DNA of 64,000 nt from Bacteroidales bacterium (lineage in GTDB: Bacteria > Bacteroidota > Bacteroidia > Bacteroidales > Muribaculaceae), in contig JAJBVL010000050.1 in NCBI GenBank assembly GCA_020859845.1, forward strand, positions 1-64,000, written 5' to 3'. Within the stretch, counting starts at the first letter, position 1, and each line of letters starts with the position of its first letter. The notes beneath the pieces were generated by a model. That model saw only the letters and a list, made by a program, of their open reading frames with translations, ran no database searches and was not told the origin of the DNA. The translations under genes were made by a program, and so were the position numbers. This document shows positions 10,433-18,213 of the stretch, piece by piece.

Positions 10433-12622
10433 ATGTCACAATTGAGATTTAAGGTGGTTGACGAGGCTTTCAATCGCAAAGCCGACCCCGTAAGCATCCC
10501 AGCAGAGCGCCCCGAGAAGTACTATGGCTGCCAAGTGTTCAACCGTCAGAAGATGTTTGAGTATCTTCCTGCCAAGACCTACGACGCCCTGGTAAGCGCC
10601 ATCGACAACAAGCAGCCCCTGCCACGCGAGGTAGCCGACAGCGTGGCCGAAGGCATGAAGCGTTGGGCCATCGACAATGGCGCGCGCCACTACACCCACT
10701 GGTTTCAGCCACTGACTGAGACCACCGCCGAGAAGCACGACTCTTTTATCGAGCACGACGGCAAGGGAGGAGTAGTGGAGAAATTCACCGGCAAACTGCT
10801 CGTGCAGCAGGAGCCCGATGCCTCGAGCTTCCCCAACGGAGGTATCCGCAATACCTTCGAGGCCCGTGGATATTCGGCATGGGACATCTCATCGCCGGCC
10901 TTCATCCTCGGCAACACCCTTTGTATCCCTACCATCTTCATCTCCTACACCGGCGAATCGCTCGACTACAAGACACCGCTGCTGCGTGCCCTCAACGCTG
11001 TCGACGAGGCCGCTACGGCCGTAGCTCAGTATTTCGACCCCGAGGTGAAGCATGTGCGCTCCTACCTGGGATGGGAGCAGGAATACTTCCTGGTTGACGA
11101 AGCCCTCTACTCGGCTCGTCCCGACCTCATGCTCACTGGGCGCACGCTCATGGGCCATGAGAGCGCCAAAAACCAGCAGCTCGAGGACCATTATTTCGGT
11201 GCCATCCCCTCGCGTGTGGAGGCTTTCATGCTCGATCTCGAGATTGAGTGCCACAAGCTTGGTATCCCTGCCAAGACGCGCCACAACGAGGTGGCCCCCA
11301 ACCAGTTTGAGCTTGCTCCTGTCTTTGAGGAGACCAACCTGGCCAACGACCACAACGTCCTTCTGATGTCGCTTATCGCCGAGGTGGCTCGCCGCCATCA
11401 TTTCCGCGTGTTGCTCCATGAGAAGCCCTTTGCGGGAATCAATGGCTCGGGTAAGCACAACAACTGGAGCCTCGGCACCGACAAGGGTGTGTTGCTCTTC
11501 AGCCCGGGTAAGACCAAGCGCGACAATATGCAGTTTATCACCTTCGTAGTCAATGTGATGGCTGCCGTGTATCGCCACAACGGCCTGCTCAAGGCCTCGA
11601 TAATGTCGGCTACCAACGCCCATCGTCTGGGAGCCAACGAGGCACCCCCAGCAATTATCTCTATCTTCACTGGCAGTATGCTCTCCGATATTCTCGACAC
11701 CATCGAGAATAGCACCAACGACCAGCTCGCCGACCTTGCCAACAAGGAGCGTCTCGACCTCAACGTATCGCAGATACCCGAGATCACGCTCGACACTACC
11801 GACCGCAACCGCACGTCGCCATTCGCCTTCACAGGCAATAGGTTTGAGTTTCGCGCCGTGGGCTCGTCGGCCAACTGTGCCTCGGCGATGATAGCCCTCA
11901 ATGCTGCCGTAGCTCAGCAGCTCAAGCAGTTTAAGGGCAAGGTCGATGCCCGTCTTGAAGCAGGGGAGACTCTCACCCACGCTCTGCTCGAGGAGATCCG
12001 CGCCCTCATCAAGGAGTCGAAGCCTATCCACTTTGATGGCAACGGCTACAGCGAGGAGTGGAAAGCCGAGGCACAGCGTCGCGGTCTTGACTGCGAGACG
12101 AGCGTGCCACTCATCTTTGATGCCTACTTGCGTCCCGAGTCAGTCGAGATGTTTAAGGAGGCTGGCGTGTTCTCCAAGGTAGAGTTGGAGGCTCGCAACG
12201 AGGTGAAGTGGGAGATGTATACCAAGAAGATCCAGATTGAGGCTCGCGTGCTCGGCGACCTCGCCATCAACCACATCATCCCTGTGGCCACTCGCTATCA
12301 GTCGATTCTGCTCGACAACGTTACCAAGGTCAAGAGCCTCTTCCCAGCCGAAAAGGGCGAGAAGATTGCCGCTGCCGACCTTGTCACCATCGAGAAGATT
12401 AGCGACCACATGCGTGTCATCAAGGACGAAGTGGCCAAGATGGTTGATGCTCGCCGCGTAGCCAACAAAATCACCGACGAGCGTGAGAAGGCCATCGCCT
12501 ACCACGACACCGTAGTGCCTTGCATGGACGTGATCCGTTACCACATCGACAAGCTCGAGCTTTCGGTCGACAACGAGATGTGGCCACTGCCCAAGTATCG
12601 CGAGCTCCTCTTCATCCGCTAA
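10433..12622 (+). CDS. glnN: Glutamine synthetase type III
   Basis: GlnN joins ammonia to glutamate with ATP. The 729-residue length identifies the large type III form typical of Bacteroidetes. Visible motifs are NEVAPNQFELAP (near residue 285), the ATP-binding GSGKHNNWSLGTD (near 338) and NRTSPFAFTGNRFEFRAVG (near 459). The start is well placed after an A/T-rich stretch. It stands alone between dapL (150 bases upstream) and a strong terminator. No adjacent PII or regulator gene is present. Confidence 0.97.
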   Translation: MSQLRFKVVDEAFNRKADPVSIPAERPEKYYGCQVFNRQKMFEYLPAKTYDALVSAIDNKQPLPREVADSVAEGMKRWAIDNGARHYTHWFQPLTETTAEKHDSFIEHDGKGGVVEKFTGKLLVQQEPDASSFPNGGIRNTFEARGYSAWDISSPAFILGNTLCIPTIFISYTGESLDYKTPLLRALNAVDEAATAVAQYFDPEVKHVRSYLGWEQEYFLVDEALYSARPDLMLTGRTLMGHESAKNQQLEDHYFGAIPSRVEAFMLDLEIECHKLGIPAKTRHNEVAPNQFELAPVFEETNLANDHNVLLMSLIAEVARRHHFRVLLHEKPFAGINGSGKHNNWSLGTDKGVLLFSPGKTKRDNMQFITFVVNVMAAVYRHNGLLKASIMSATNAHRLGANEAPPAIISIFTGSMLSDILDTIENSTNDQLADLANKERLDLNVSQIPEITLDTTDRNRTSPFAFTGNRFEFRAVGSSANCASAMIALNAAVAQQLKQFKGKVDARLEAGETLTHALLEEIRALIKESKPIHFDGNGYSEEWKAEAQRRGLDCETSVPLIFDAYLRPESVEMFKEAGVFSKVELEARNEVKWEMYTKKIQIEARVLGDLAINHIIPVATRYQSILLDNVTKVKSLFPAEKGEKIAAADLVTIEKISDHMRVIKDEVAKMVDARRVANKITDEREKAIAYHDTVVPCMDVIRYHIDKLELSVDNEMWPLPKYRELLFIR

Positions 12623-12650
12623 GCTTTTAGCTGACAGCTATCCCACTCCA

Positions 12651-12685
12651 AGCGGGGTCGGCCTCATTGCCGGCCCCGCTTTCGG
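12651..12685 (+). terminator. Rho-independent terminator of glnN
   Basis: AGCGGGGTCGGC pairs over 12 positions (one G-T) with GCCGGCCCCGCT around a CTCATT loop. It lies 28 bases after the glnN stop and is followed by TTCGG. Confidence 0.8.
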
Positions 12686-12696
12686 TTAAAAAAATA

Positions 12697-12727
12697 TTTG
12701 CGTTCTGAGATTTTTTCATTATCTTTG
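12697..12727 (+). promoter_or_regulatory. Promoter for the AAA_14 ATPase gene
   Basis: TTTG (12697-12700) and TATCTTTG (12720-12727) are spaced by 19 bases, a full Bacteroidetes consensus match. The predicted leader contains the inverted repeat at 12738-12767. Confidence 0.75.
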
Positions 12728-12737
12728 CCACAAGAGG

Positions 12738-12767
12738 CAAAAATGTCGTTTGGATTAGACATTTTTG
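12738..12767. other. Leader palindrome of the AAA_14 gene
   Basis: CAAAAATGTC and GACATTTTTG form a perfect ten-base inverted repeat with a ten-base loop, 11 bases after the -7 element and 25 bases before the start codon. It could be an RNA hairpin in the leader or an operator. The decayed relative at 14112 also has a palindrome at the equivalent place. Confidence 0.6.
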
Positions 12768-12792
12768 TCCATTTGATTGAACAATTTGTAAA

Positions 12793-13983
12793 ATGGAATA
12801 TAAACTGCCAATATATCAAGAAGTTGTAGAGCGTCTAAAAGAGCCTCGCAACAAGATACAGGTAATCGTAGGTCCGCGCCAAGTGGGTAAAACCACCATG
12901 ATCGAGCAGGTCTTAAGTCAGTATGATTCTCCTTATGAGAGTGTATCAACTGATGGAGTGGTCAATGCCTCCAGGGATTGGCTCGCAGAGGTATGGGAAA
13001 GCCAACGTATGAAGATGCTGGTTCGTAAAGAGGAGCGTCGCCTCTTGGTGATTGATGAGGTACAGAAGATTGATAATTGGAGTGAGATAGTGAAAGCTGA
13101 ATGGGATCGCGATACACGCGAAAAGAGAAACCTTCTTGTGGTATTATTAGGATCATCACGGATGTTGATACAGAAGGGCCTAACAGAATCGTTATCTGGG
13201 CGTTTTGAATTGATACGCATGACCCATTGGACCTATACGCAAATGCATGACTGTTTTGGTTGGGATATCAATCAATATATTTATTACGGTGGTTATCCCG
13301 GGGCTGCCGCTTTTATCATAAACGTAAAGCGCTGGGCTGATTATGTAAAAGATTCGTTGATAGAAACCACCATATCTAAAGATGCTCTGTTGAATACCAA
13401 AATCATTAAGCCACAGCTTCTTCGTCAGCTTTTTGAACTTGGAAGTAGTTATAGCGGTCAGGAGTTATCCTTGACTAAGGTAGTTGGCCTTCTTCAAGAC
13501 CGGGGCAATGTGTCAACATTGGCTGAATATCTCCAGACGCTTCATGAATGTGAGTTGCTATGTGGCCTTCAAAAATTTGCAATGGACAAGGCCAGAAAAT
13601 ACAATTCCGTGCCTAAGTTTCAGGTTCACAATAGCGCCTTAAGAAGTGTGTATTCCGACTACACTTTGCCGCAAGCGTTAGAGAATCCCAAGGAGTGGGG
13701 CAGATTTGTGGAGTCGGCGATAGGGGCTTACTTAGTGAGTCAAGCTGCTATTTGCGACTTTGATGTCTATTATTGGCGTGAGCGCAATGATGAAGTAGAC
13801 TATATCCTTACCCGTAGAAATAAAATCGTGGCTATAGAAGTCAAGTCGGGACGCCGCACGATGAATCATGGCCTTCTACGGTTTAAAGAAAGTTATACCC
13901 CCCATCGCTCTATAGTAGTGGGACCTGAGGCTCTCAGCGTTGAAGATTTCCTCTCCATGGACCTCAACCTCCTGTTTCAGTAG
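12793..13983 (+). CDS. AAA_14/DUF4143-family ATP-binding protein
   Basis: The 396-residue protein has a Walker A motif GPRQVGKTT (residues 27-35) and a Walker B RRLLVIDEV (about 82-90) in an AAA_14 domain. The C-terminal DUF4143 region ends with a nuclease-like core, DEVDYI then IAIEVKSG (about residues 335-355), as in PD-(D/E)XK folds. These proteins are common in multiple copies in Bacteroidales, and their role is unknown. Base composition is clearly more AT-rich than in neighbouring housekeeping genes, which suggests transfer. It has its own promoter and leader palindrome, and fragments of related genes lie just downstream. Confidence 0.85.
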   Translation: MEYKLPIYQEVVERLKEPRNKIQVIVGPRQVGKTTMIEQVLSQYDSPYESVSTDGVVNASRDWLAEVWESQRMKMLVRKEERRLLVIDEVQKIDNWSEIVKAEWDRDTREKRNLLVVLLGSSRMLIQKGLTESLSGRFELIRMTHWTYTQMHDCFGWDINQYIYYGGYPGAAAFIINVKRWADYVKDSLIETTISKDALLNTKIIKPQLLRQLFELGSSYSGQELSLTKVVGLLQDRGNVSTLAEYLQTLHECELLCGLQKFAMDKARKYNSVPKFQVHNSALRSVYSDYTLPQALENPKEWGRFVESAIGAYLVSQAAICDFDVYYWRERNDEVDYILTRRNKIVAIEVKSGRRTMNHGLLRFKESYTPHRSIVVGPEALSVEDFLSMDLNLLFQ

Positions 13984-14037
13984 CCAATCGTTTAATCTTA
14001 TTTTTAGCGAAAATATTAGAGCTACAATAAAATGATG

Positions 14038-14045
14038 TATCTTTG
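14038..14045 (+). promoter_or_regulatory. -7 promoter element of the decayed AAA_14 gene
   Basis: TATCTTTG is an exact -7 match and is followed at once by GC, as in the intact gene's promoter. No clear -33 TTTG was seen at the right spacing. Confidence 0.5.
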
Positions 14046-14050
14046 CAGGC

Positions 14051-14086
14051 GAGAATTTTTACTCAGCGGGCTGAGTAAAAATTCTC
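14051..14086. other. Perfect 16-bp leader palindrome
   Basis: GAGAATTTTTACTCAG and CTGAGTAAAAATTCTC form a perfect 16-base stem around a CGGG loop. The element sits between the -7 box and the start of the decayed AAA_14 gene. Like the palindrome before the intact paralogue it holds a five-base A/T run in each arm, although the sequences differ. Confidence 0.75.
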
Positions 14087-14111
14087 AGTCTATTGAGTAA
14101 AACGCATAACC

Positions 14112-14310
14112 ATGTATCAACTCCCTGAATATAAGACGATAAAATAGCGGCTTGAAGAGCCACGGAGGTTTATTTAAGTCGTAATGGGCCCTCGTCAAGT
14201 GGGCAAATCCACAGTAGTGAAGCAGGTCCTGAACGACTTGGCTACGCCTTACCTTTTTTATGCTGCTGATAATGTGCCTGCAGCGAATGAAGGATGGATT
14301 CTTCCCTACA
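14112..14310 (+). pseudogene. Decayed 5' fragment of an AAA_14 ATPase gene
   Basis: Translation from the ATG at 14112 gives MYQLPEYKTIK, a stop (TAG, 14145), RLEEPRRFI, a stop (TAA, 14175), then VVMGPRQVGKSTVVKQVL. This matches the start and Walker A region of the intact gene at 12793. Two in-frame stops and loss of homology after about 14300 show it is dead. Its promoter element and leader palindrome are still intact. Confidence 0.8.
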
Positions 14311-14356
14311 ACTTTATGGCGACCTTCTTTCCCCTCTGCGAAAGCTACCGCAGAGT

Positions 14357-14377
14357 CATACTCCATGTGCCTGCCAG
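14357..14377 (+). repeat. Direct repeat copy 1
   Basis: A 21-base sequence beginning CATACTCCATGTGCC is repeated exactly at 15003. Weaker similarity continues for about 24 more bases (roughly 17 of 24 match). The pair brackets the reverse-strand DUF4143 fragment. Confidence 0.75.
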
Positions 14378-14393
14378 GCAACTTGACTCCTAC

Positions 14394-14891
14394 CTAAGAT
14401 TCCGTCATAAGCCATTCTGCGAGGTCTATTATTTGAATTCCTTCATAGTCTGTCTTAGGATTATGGGTGCGCGCTAATAATAACTTAGGATAGAAATCTT
14501 TGATTTTAAACATAGGCTCTATTTCTCGTTTGAAAGTTTTGGGGTCACTTATGTCTTGGCTAACCTGAATATATAGTTTCTCATCGCGTTTTGTCGCTAC
14601 AAAATCAACCTCTTTTTGATAGAGTATTCCTGCATAGATATCATACCCACGGCGTAGAAGTTCTATTGCCACTATGTTCTCCAGAACCCTGCCATAGTCC
14701 ATGTTGCGAGTCCCAAGCAAAGCATATCTGAAAGCATGATCTGCTAAGTAATACTTGTCATGCGTCGACAAATACATTTTCCCTCTAATATCATAACGCC
14801 TTACCCGATAGAACATGAAAGCGTTGGTAAGATACTCAATATATTGACCTACAGTTTTGCTATTAATTTCATATCCAAGATGTTGAAGTGT
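14394..14891 (-). pseudogene. 3' fragment of a DUF4143/AAA_14 ATPase gene
   Basis: The open frame on the minus strand reads [17 protein letters not shown], then [15 protein letters not shown] and [14 protein letters not shown], ending with a nuclease-like EVDFVA region. This is the C-terminal DUF4143 half of an AAA_14 ATPase. The frame is open back to a stop at 14892, with no Walker A or B. The first ATG is at 14816, which would give 140 residues. The N-terminal half is missing, and the fragment is oriented against the fragment at 14112. A minus-strand -7 match (CAAAATTA on the plus strand, 14900-14907) lies just upstream, so it may still be transcribed. Confidence 0.75.
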
Positions 14892-15002
14892 TTATTTCGC
14901 AAAATTACAATTTTTTTTGTTTTGAGAAATAAAAATAGACAACAAATTGGGCCTTAGATTATTAAAACAAGATAGATGGTCGCAATTTCTCCACGCCTAT
15001 GG

Positions 15003-15023
15003 CATACTCCATGTGCCTGCCAG
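15003..15023 (+). repeat. Direct repeat copy 2
   Basis: Exact second copy of the 21-base sequence at 14357. It is followed by a TATCTTTG -7 match at 15047-15054 that leads into no gene. Confidence 0.75.
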
Positions 15024-15091
15024 CCTATTTGGCTTCTATCTATGATTATCTTTGCAAAACAATTGATAAATCAAGCACTTAGGATAAAAAT

Positions 15092-15187
15092 CTGCTGAAA
15101 TTCGGGGATACTTGTCGAAAAACCTGCTGAAATTCGGGGATACTTGTCGAAAAACCTGCTCAAATTCGGGGATACTTGTCGAAATAA
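15092..15187. repeat. Three tandem 32-bp repeats
   Basis: Three head-to-tail units start at 15092, 15124 and 15156. Each contains AAATTCGGGGATACTTGTCG. Units 1 and 2 are identical. Unit 3 differs by a G-to-C change and in its last bases. No spacers separate the units, so this is not a CRISPR array. No gene overlaps it. Confidence 0.85.
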
Positions 15188-15208
15188 AGGTGGTGTCAGA
15201 TTAGCACT

Positions 15209-15243
15209 ATCTATTGCAACCCCGTAGGGGTTATTCCAATTAG
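15209..15243. repeat. 36-nt palindromic intergenic repeat, copy 1
   Basis: The core TGCAACCCCGTAGGGGTT is palindromic (AACCCC/GGGGTT). The flanks, CTAT before and CCAATTAG after, match three other copies in this window (23239, 23290, 43537). It lies beyond the 3' end of the susF-like gene, after that gene's terminator. Confidence 0.75.
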
Positions 15244-15268
15244 ATACCAGTTTTACCATCCACACCAA

Positions 15269-15303
15269 AAAAAACGGCGCAATTCAAAAATGCGCCGTTT
15301 TTT
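15269..15303 (-). terminator. Terminator of the susCDEF-like operon
   Basis: AAAAAACGGCGCA and TGCGCCGTTTTTT form a perfect 13-base stem. Read on the minus strand it ends in a T run, about 120 bases after the susF-like stop. The A-rich and T-rich arms could make it work in both directions. A smaller palindrome, GAATCCC-GTA-GGGATTC, lies at 15338-15354. Confidence 0.8.
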
Positions 15304-15423
15304 GGGTAAGGGGTAAATTATTTATAGCTAATCGGAAGAATCCCGTAGGGATTCGTTGAGGTTATGCAATTTTGACACAGCCTCTTTCGTCAGATTATAG
15401 AGAGCCTATTGGGAATGTCGGCT

Positions 15424-16869
15424 TTACTTCTTGTAGAACTCGCAGTAGCTGGGAGCACCGATGTAAAGAGTCACATCGTAGGTGCCATCCTCGGCGATCA
15501 CAAGGTTGTCGCCACCCTGCCATAGCTCATCAAATGTGCCGCCAAGGTTGACATCCCAACCATCGTTGGCGCGGAACTTCACCTCGTCGCCTGCAGAGAG
15601 AGCCACGTCGGTGAGCGTCCATACCATGTTGTCCTCGCTCGAAGTCATGGCCACTGAGCCTTCCCAGCCATTGAAGCCGCCGATAAGGCCAATAGTGGTC
15701 ACCTCAACCACCTTGTAGGTGAGAGCCGAAGGCACTACCTCGCAGTAGTAGAAGCCAGCCGAGGCCTCGAGGTTGCCTGCAGAGCCGTCGGTGGTCAGCT
15801 TGCCCTCTTCGCCGCTGTTGCCATAGTTGGTATGGCTCCAGTCAGGAGCATTGGTAAACTTAAACTCGCCGTCGAGGTTGGCATAGCCTTCGTAGGTCAC
15901 ATAGTCCTTGGTGGCCAGCAGTGCTGCTGAGTCGAAGCTCCAAGCAGGGTTGCCAATCACGTAGAGGTAAGGATCAGCCTCGGTGAAGGCATAGGTGCCT
16001 TCCTCCATGTTGATGGTCAGCTTCCAGTTGCCAGAGATGTAGACGCAACCAGCACCTGGATCCTCATCGGCTGTGGAGCCTATCAGGAGACCTTCGAGAG
16101 CATCGTCGCCATTCTCTGCAACGCCAAACTGGCTGTCAACGCCCGAACCCCAGGCGCCGGTAACGTATACCGACTCTGGAACTATCTTCCACCACATACC
16201 TTCGCTGGCATAGCTTGCGGGCAGGTCGGCAAGGATGATAGTAAATACAGGGTCATCGTAAGGACTAGCGTCAGAGTGGGTGAAGGGGAGAGCTGTAGCT
16301 ACGTCCCAGCCATTGATGGTGCCAAGGAGGTAGTAGTTGTCTTCGATCACGAGCTCGGAGGGCAGCGGCGTCACTACGTAGTTGGCAGCGCCATAATAGG
16401 TGTCGGGGCCCACGAGGCGGATGCTGGTCTTTGCTGTCGAGACATACCCTGCCAGACGCACATAGGTGGTCTGTGCCTTGGGACTCTTGCCGTAGAGCGT
16501 CTTGTGGGCAGCCTCCCAAGCATCGGGAGCGATGGTCACGAGGCCATCGGTGACGGTGGTCTCCACCTCTACAGGCGAGCTGTAGCTTTCGTCCTTGCTC
16601 AGCTGAGCCACAAACGTGGGTTCGTAGCCCGAGGGCATATTGGCGATGGTATCTACGCGTAGCACGGGGATACCCTCGTTGTTGGTGTTGTAGGTCGACA
16701 GGTCGATAGCGCTACCCGAAGAGAGCACGGTCGCAACCTGCACATCGGAGGCTGTCAGCAGTGCCTCCTGGGGATTGGTCTGGGGCTCTGGATTGGGTTC
16801 GTCAAAGCCGTCGCAGGCGGTGAAACCCAAGCACAGACCTAGCATGAGTAATGAAGCAATATTTTTCAT
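15424..16869 (-). CDS. SusF-like surface starch/glycan-binding lipoprotein
   Basis: The 481-residue lipoprotein has a lipobox ending FTAC (Cys19). After an N-terminal beta domain come three SusE/SusF-type modules, recognisable by YYLLGTINGWD, YLYVIGNPAW and IGLIGGFNGWEG. Such modules bind alpha-glucans through surface aromatics, and Trp residues stand at the expected places. It is the last gene of the susC-D-E-F-like operon, 42 bases after the susE-like gene. No amylase gene follows, unlike the classic starch operon. Confidence 0.87.
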   Translation of the reverse strand: MKNIASLLMLGLCLGFTACDGFDEPNPEPQTNPQEALLTASDVQVATVLSSGSAIDLSTYNTNNEGIPVLRVDTIANMPSGYEPTFVAQLSKDESYSSPVEVETTVTDGLVTIAPDAWEAAHKTLYGKSPKAQTTYVRLAGYVSTAKTSIRLVGPDTYYGAANYVVTPLPSELVIEDNYYLLGTINGWDVATALPFTHSDASPYDDPVFTIILADLPASYASEGMWWKIVPESVYVTGAWGSGVDSQFGVAENGDDALEGLLIGSTADEDPGAGCVYISGNWKLTINMEEGTYAFTEADPYLYVIGNPAWSFDSAALLATKDYVTYEGYANLDGEFKFTNAPDWSHTNYGNSGEEGKLTTDGSAGNLEASAGFYYCEVVPSALTYKVVEVTTIGLIGGFNGWEGSVAMTSSEDNMVWTLTDVALSAGDEVKFRANDGWDVNLGGTFDELWQGGDNLVIAEDGTYDVTLYIGAPSYCEFYKK

Positions 16870-16911
16870 GTGAGATTGTTTCTTAGTAGTGAATGTTCAA
16901 GGGTCTTGGAG

Positions 16912-18165
16912 TTATTCTACGGCGTCGACAGTCATCTGGTTGGTGTTGGTGTCGAGTGTCACCTTTAGCTGTCCACCACCCCAGTTGAGTTTCCAGCAGC
17001 CTTCGCCCGTGTAGCAAGTGTAGGCTGTGCCTGTCACGATGTCAACGTTGTCGCCTGAGGCGCTGGAGGAATAGGGTGTTGAGCCCCAGCCTGTCAGCTC
17101 AGGATAAATGCGGAAATACCATCCGTCAGCGTCAGAGGGGACTTCGAGGTCGAATGTGCCGGTGTAGATGCCGCTATTGTCCTTATCGGCTATGCGCCAG
17201 TTGCTGTAGGTCGAAGCGTTGTCCTCGTTAGGCTCGGCCCAGCTAGCTTGGTTGCCTACGATATACATATACTTGGCGGTAATCACCTCGTGAGCACCAG
17301 CCTGGATGGTGAGTTGTGGCTTGGCACCGCTCATATCCACAGTGATGGTCATCTGGCCGCCTTCCCAGTTGGTGAAGGTGAACGAGCCCTTGCCAGGATA
17401 TACCAGCTCGGCAGTAAACTCTTCGTCGATGGTCACCTCGATAGGATTGTCTTCTTCCTGCGAGCCCATTGATGCGCCGCCATCCCAACCCGACAGGTCA
17501 GCATAGAAGCGGAAGGAAGGCTGAGCGGGAATCTCAAATACTCCACTGTAGACCTTGCTACCGATAGCGTCGTTGGCTTCTGACAGAGCCCAATTTGCAT
17601 AATGGGCTGCGTTGGCCTCGCTTGGCTCTGTCCACCCTGATGGTGTACCTACAAGGTAGATTTTGCCAGGTTGTGGCACGGCGAAGTAAGGCACTATACG
17701 ATTGTAGCTCACTACGTTGGATACGATGCGGCTATCCTCGATGTTGCTCAGCTCGGCAACGGCGCGGAAGTAGACGACGCGAGGCTCGGTGCCGAAGTAG
17801 GCATCAAACTCCTCTTGGCTGGTGACGCCAGCGAGGTTGCACATAGCCACGGCCACGTCGGCCTGCTTTACGGTCATGCGTGCCGAGGTGCTCTCGGTGG
17901 TGGAGAGGGTCTCATACGTGCCGAAGCTCTGGTCGAGACTCACCTCTGCTGAGTATTGAGTGATGGCTGAGTAGCCATAATCGGGCTGCGAGGCCACCAG
18001 GTCGAGATATGACCCATCGGTCAGCTCGATATACTGTTCCTGGAGTACAGGAGTGTTAAGCACAAACTGTGTGGGTGCCTTATACTTGGGGTCGGAGTCT
18101 ACGCTACAACCGGTGAACCCCATCGTGGCAACCAATGCGCTAAGAAATATGGATAGTTTTTTCAT
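16912..18165 (-). CDS. SusE-like surface glycan-binding lipoprotein
   Basis: The 417-residue lipoprotein has a lipobox ending FTGC (Cys20). The N-terminal region, with APTQFVLNTP and a strand-rich domain to about residue 160, is SusE-like. Two similar modules follow, starting KIYLVGTPSGWTEP (about 167) and YMYIVGNQASWAEP (about 300). Each contains a RFYADLSGW or RIYPELTGW motif. In the starch system SusE helps SusD hold alpha-glucans at the surface. It lies 48 bases downstream of the susD-like gene. An alpha-glucan substrate is inferred from resemblance. Confidence 0.87.
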   Translation of the reverse strand: MKKLSIFLSALVATMGFTGCSVDSDPKYKAPTQFVLNTPVLQEQYIELTDGSYLDLVASQPDYGYSAITQYSAEVSLDQSFGTYETLSTTESTSARMTVKQADVAVAMCNLAGVTSQEEFDAYFGTEPRVVYFRAVAELSNIEDSRIVSNVVSYNRIVPYFAVPQPGKIYLVGTPSGWTEPSEANAAHYANWALSEANDAIGSKVYSGVFEIPAQPSFRFYADLSGWDGGASMGSQEEDNPIEVTIDEEFTAELVYPGKGSFTFTNWEGGQMTITVDMSGAKPQLTIQAGAHEVITAKYMYIVGNQASWAEPNEDNASTYSNWRIADKDNSGIYTGTFDLEVPSDADGWYFRIYPELTGWGSTPYSSSASGDNVDIVTGTAYTCYTGEGCWKLNWGGGQLKVTLDTNTNQMTVDAVE

Positions 18166-18213
18166 CTTGTTGATTCGCTTTACTGTGGTTGAAGTAAATC
18201 TTGTGGGATGGGA

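Noticed and set aside
10889-12031. 380-codon open frame antisense to glnN
   Set aside because: Shadow of the conserved glnN reading frame; no promoter or start site.
15092-15187. 32-bp repeats as a CRISPR array
   Set aside because: Units abut each other directly with no spacers.
12793-15243. Insertion sequence or prophage around the AAA_14 genes
   Set aside because: No transposase, integrase or terminal inverted repeats with target duplication were found.
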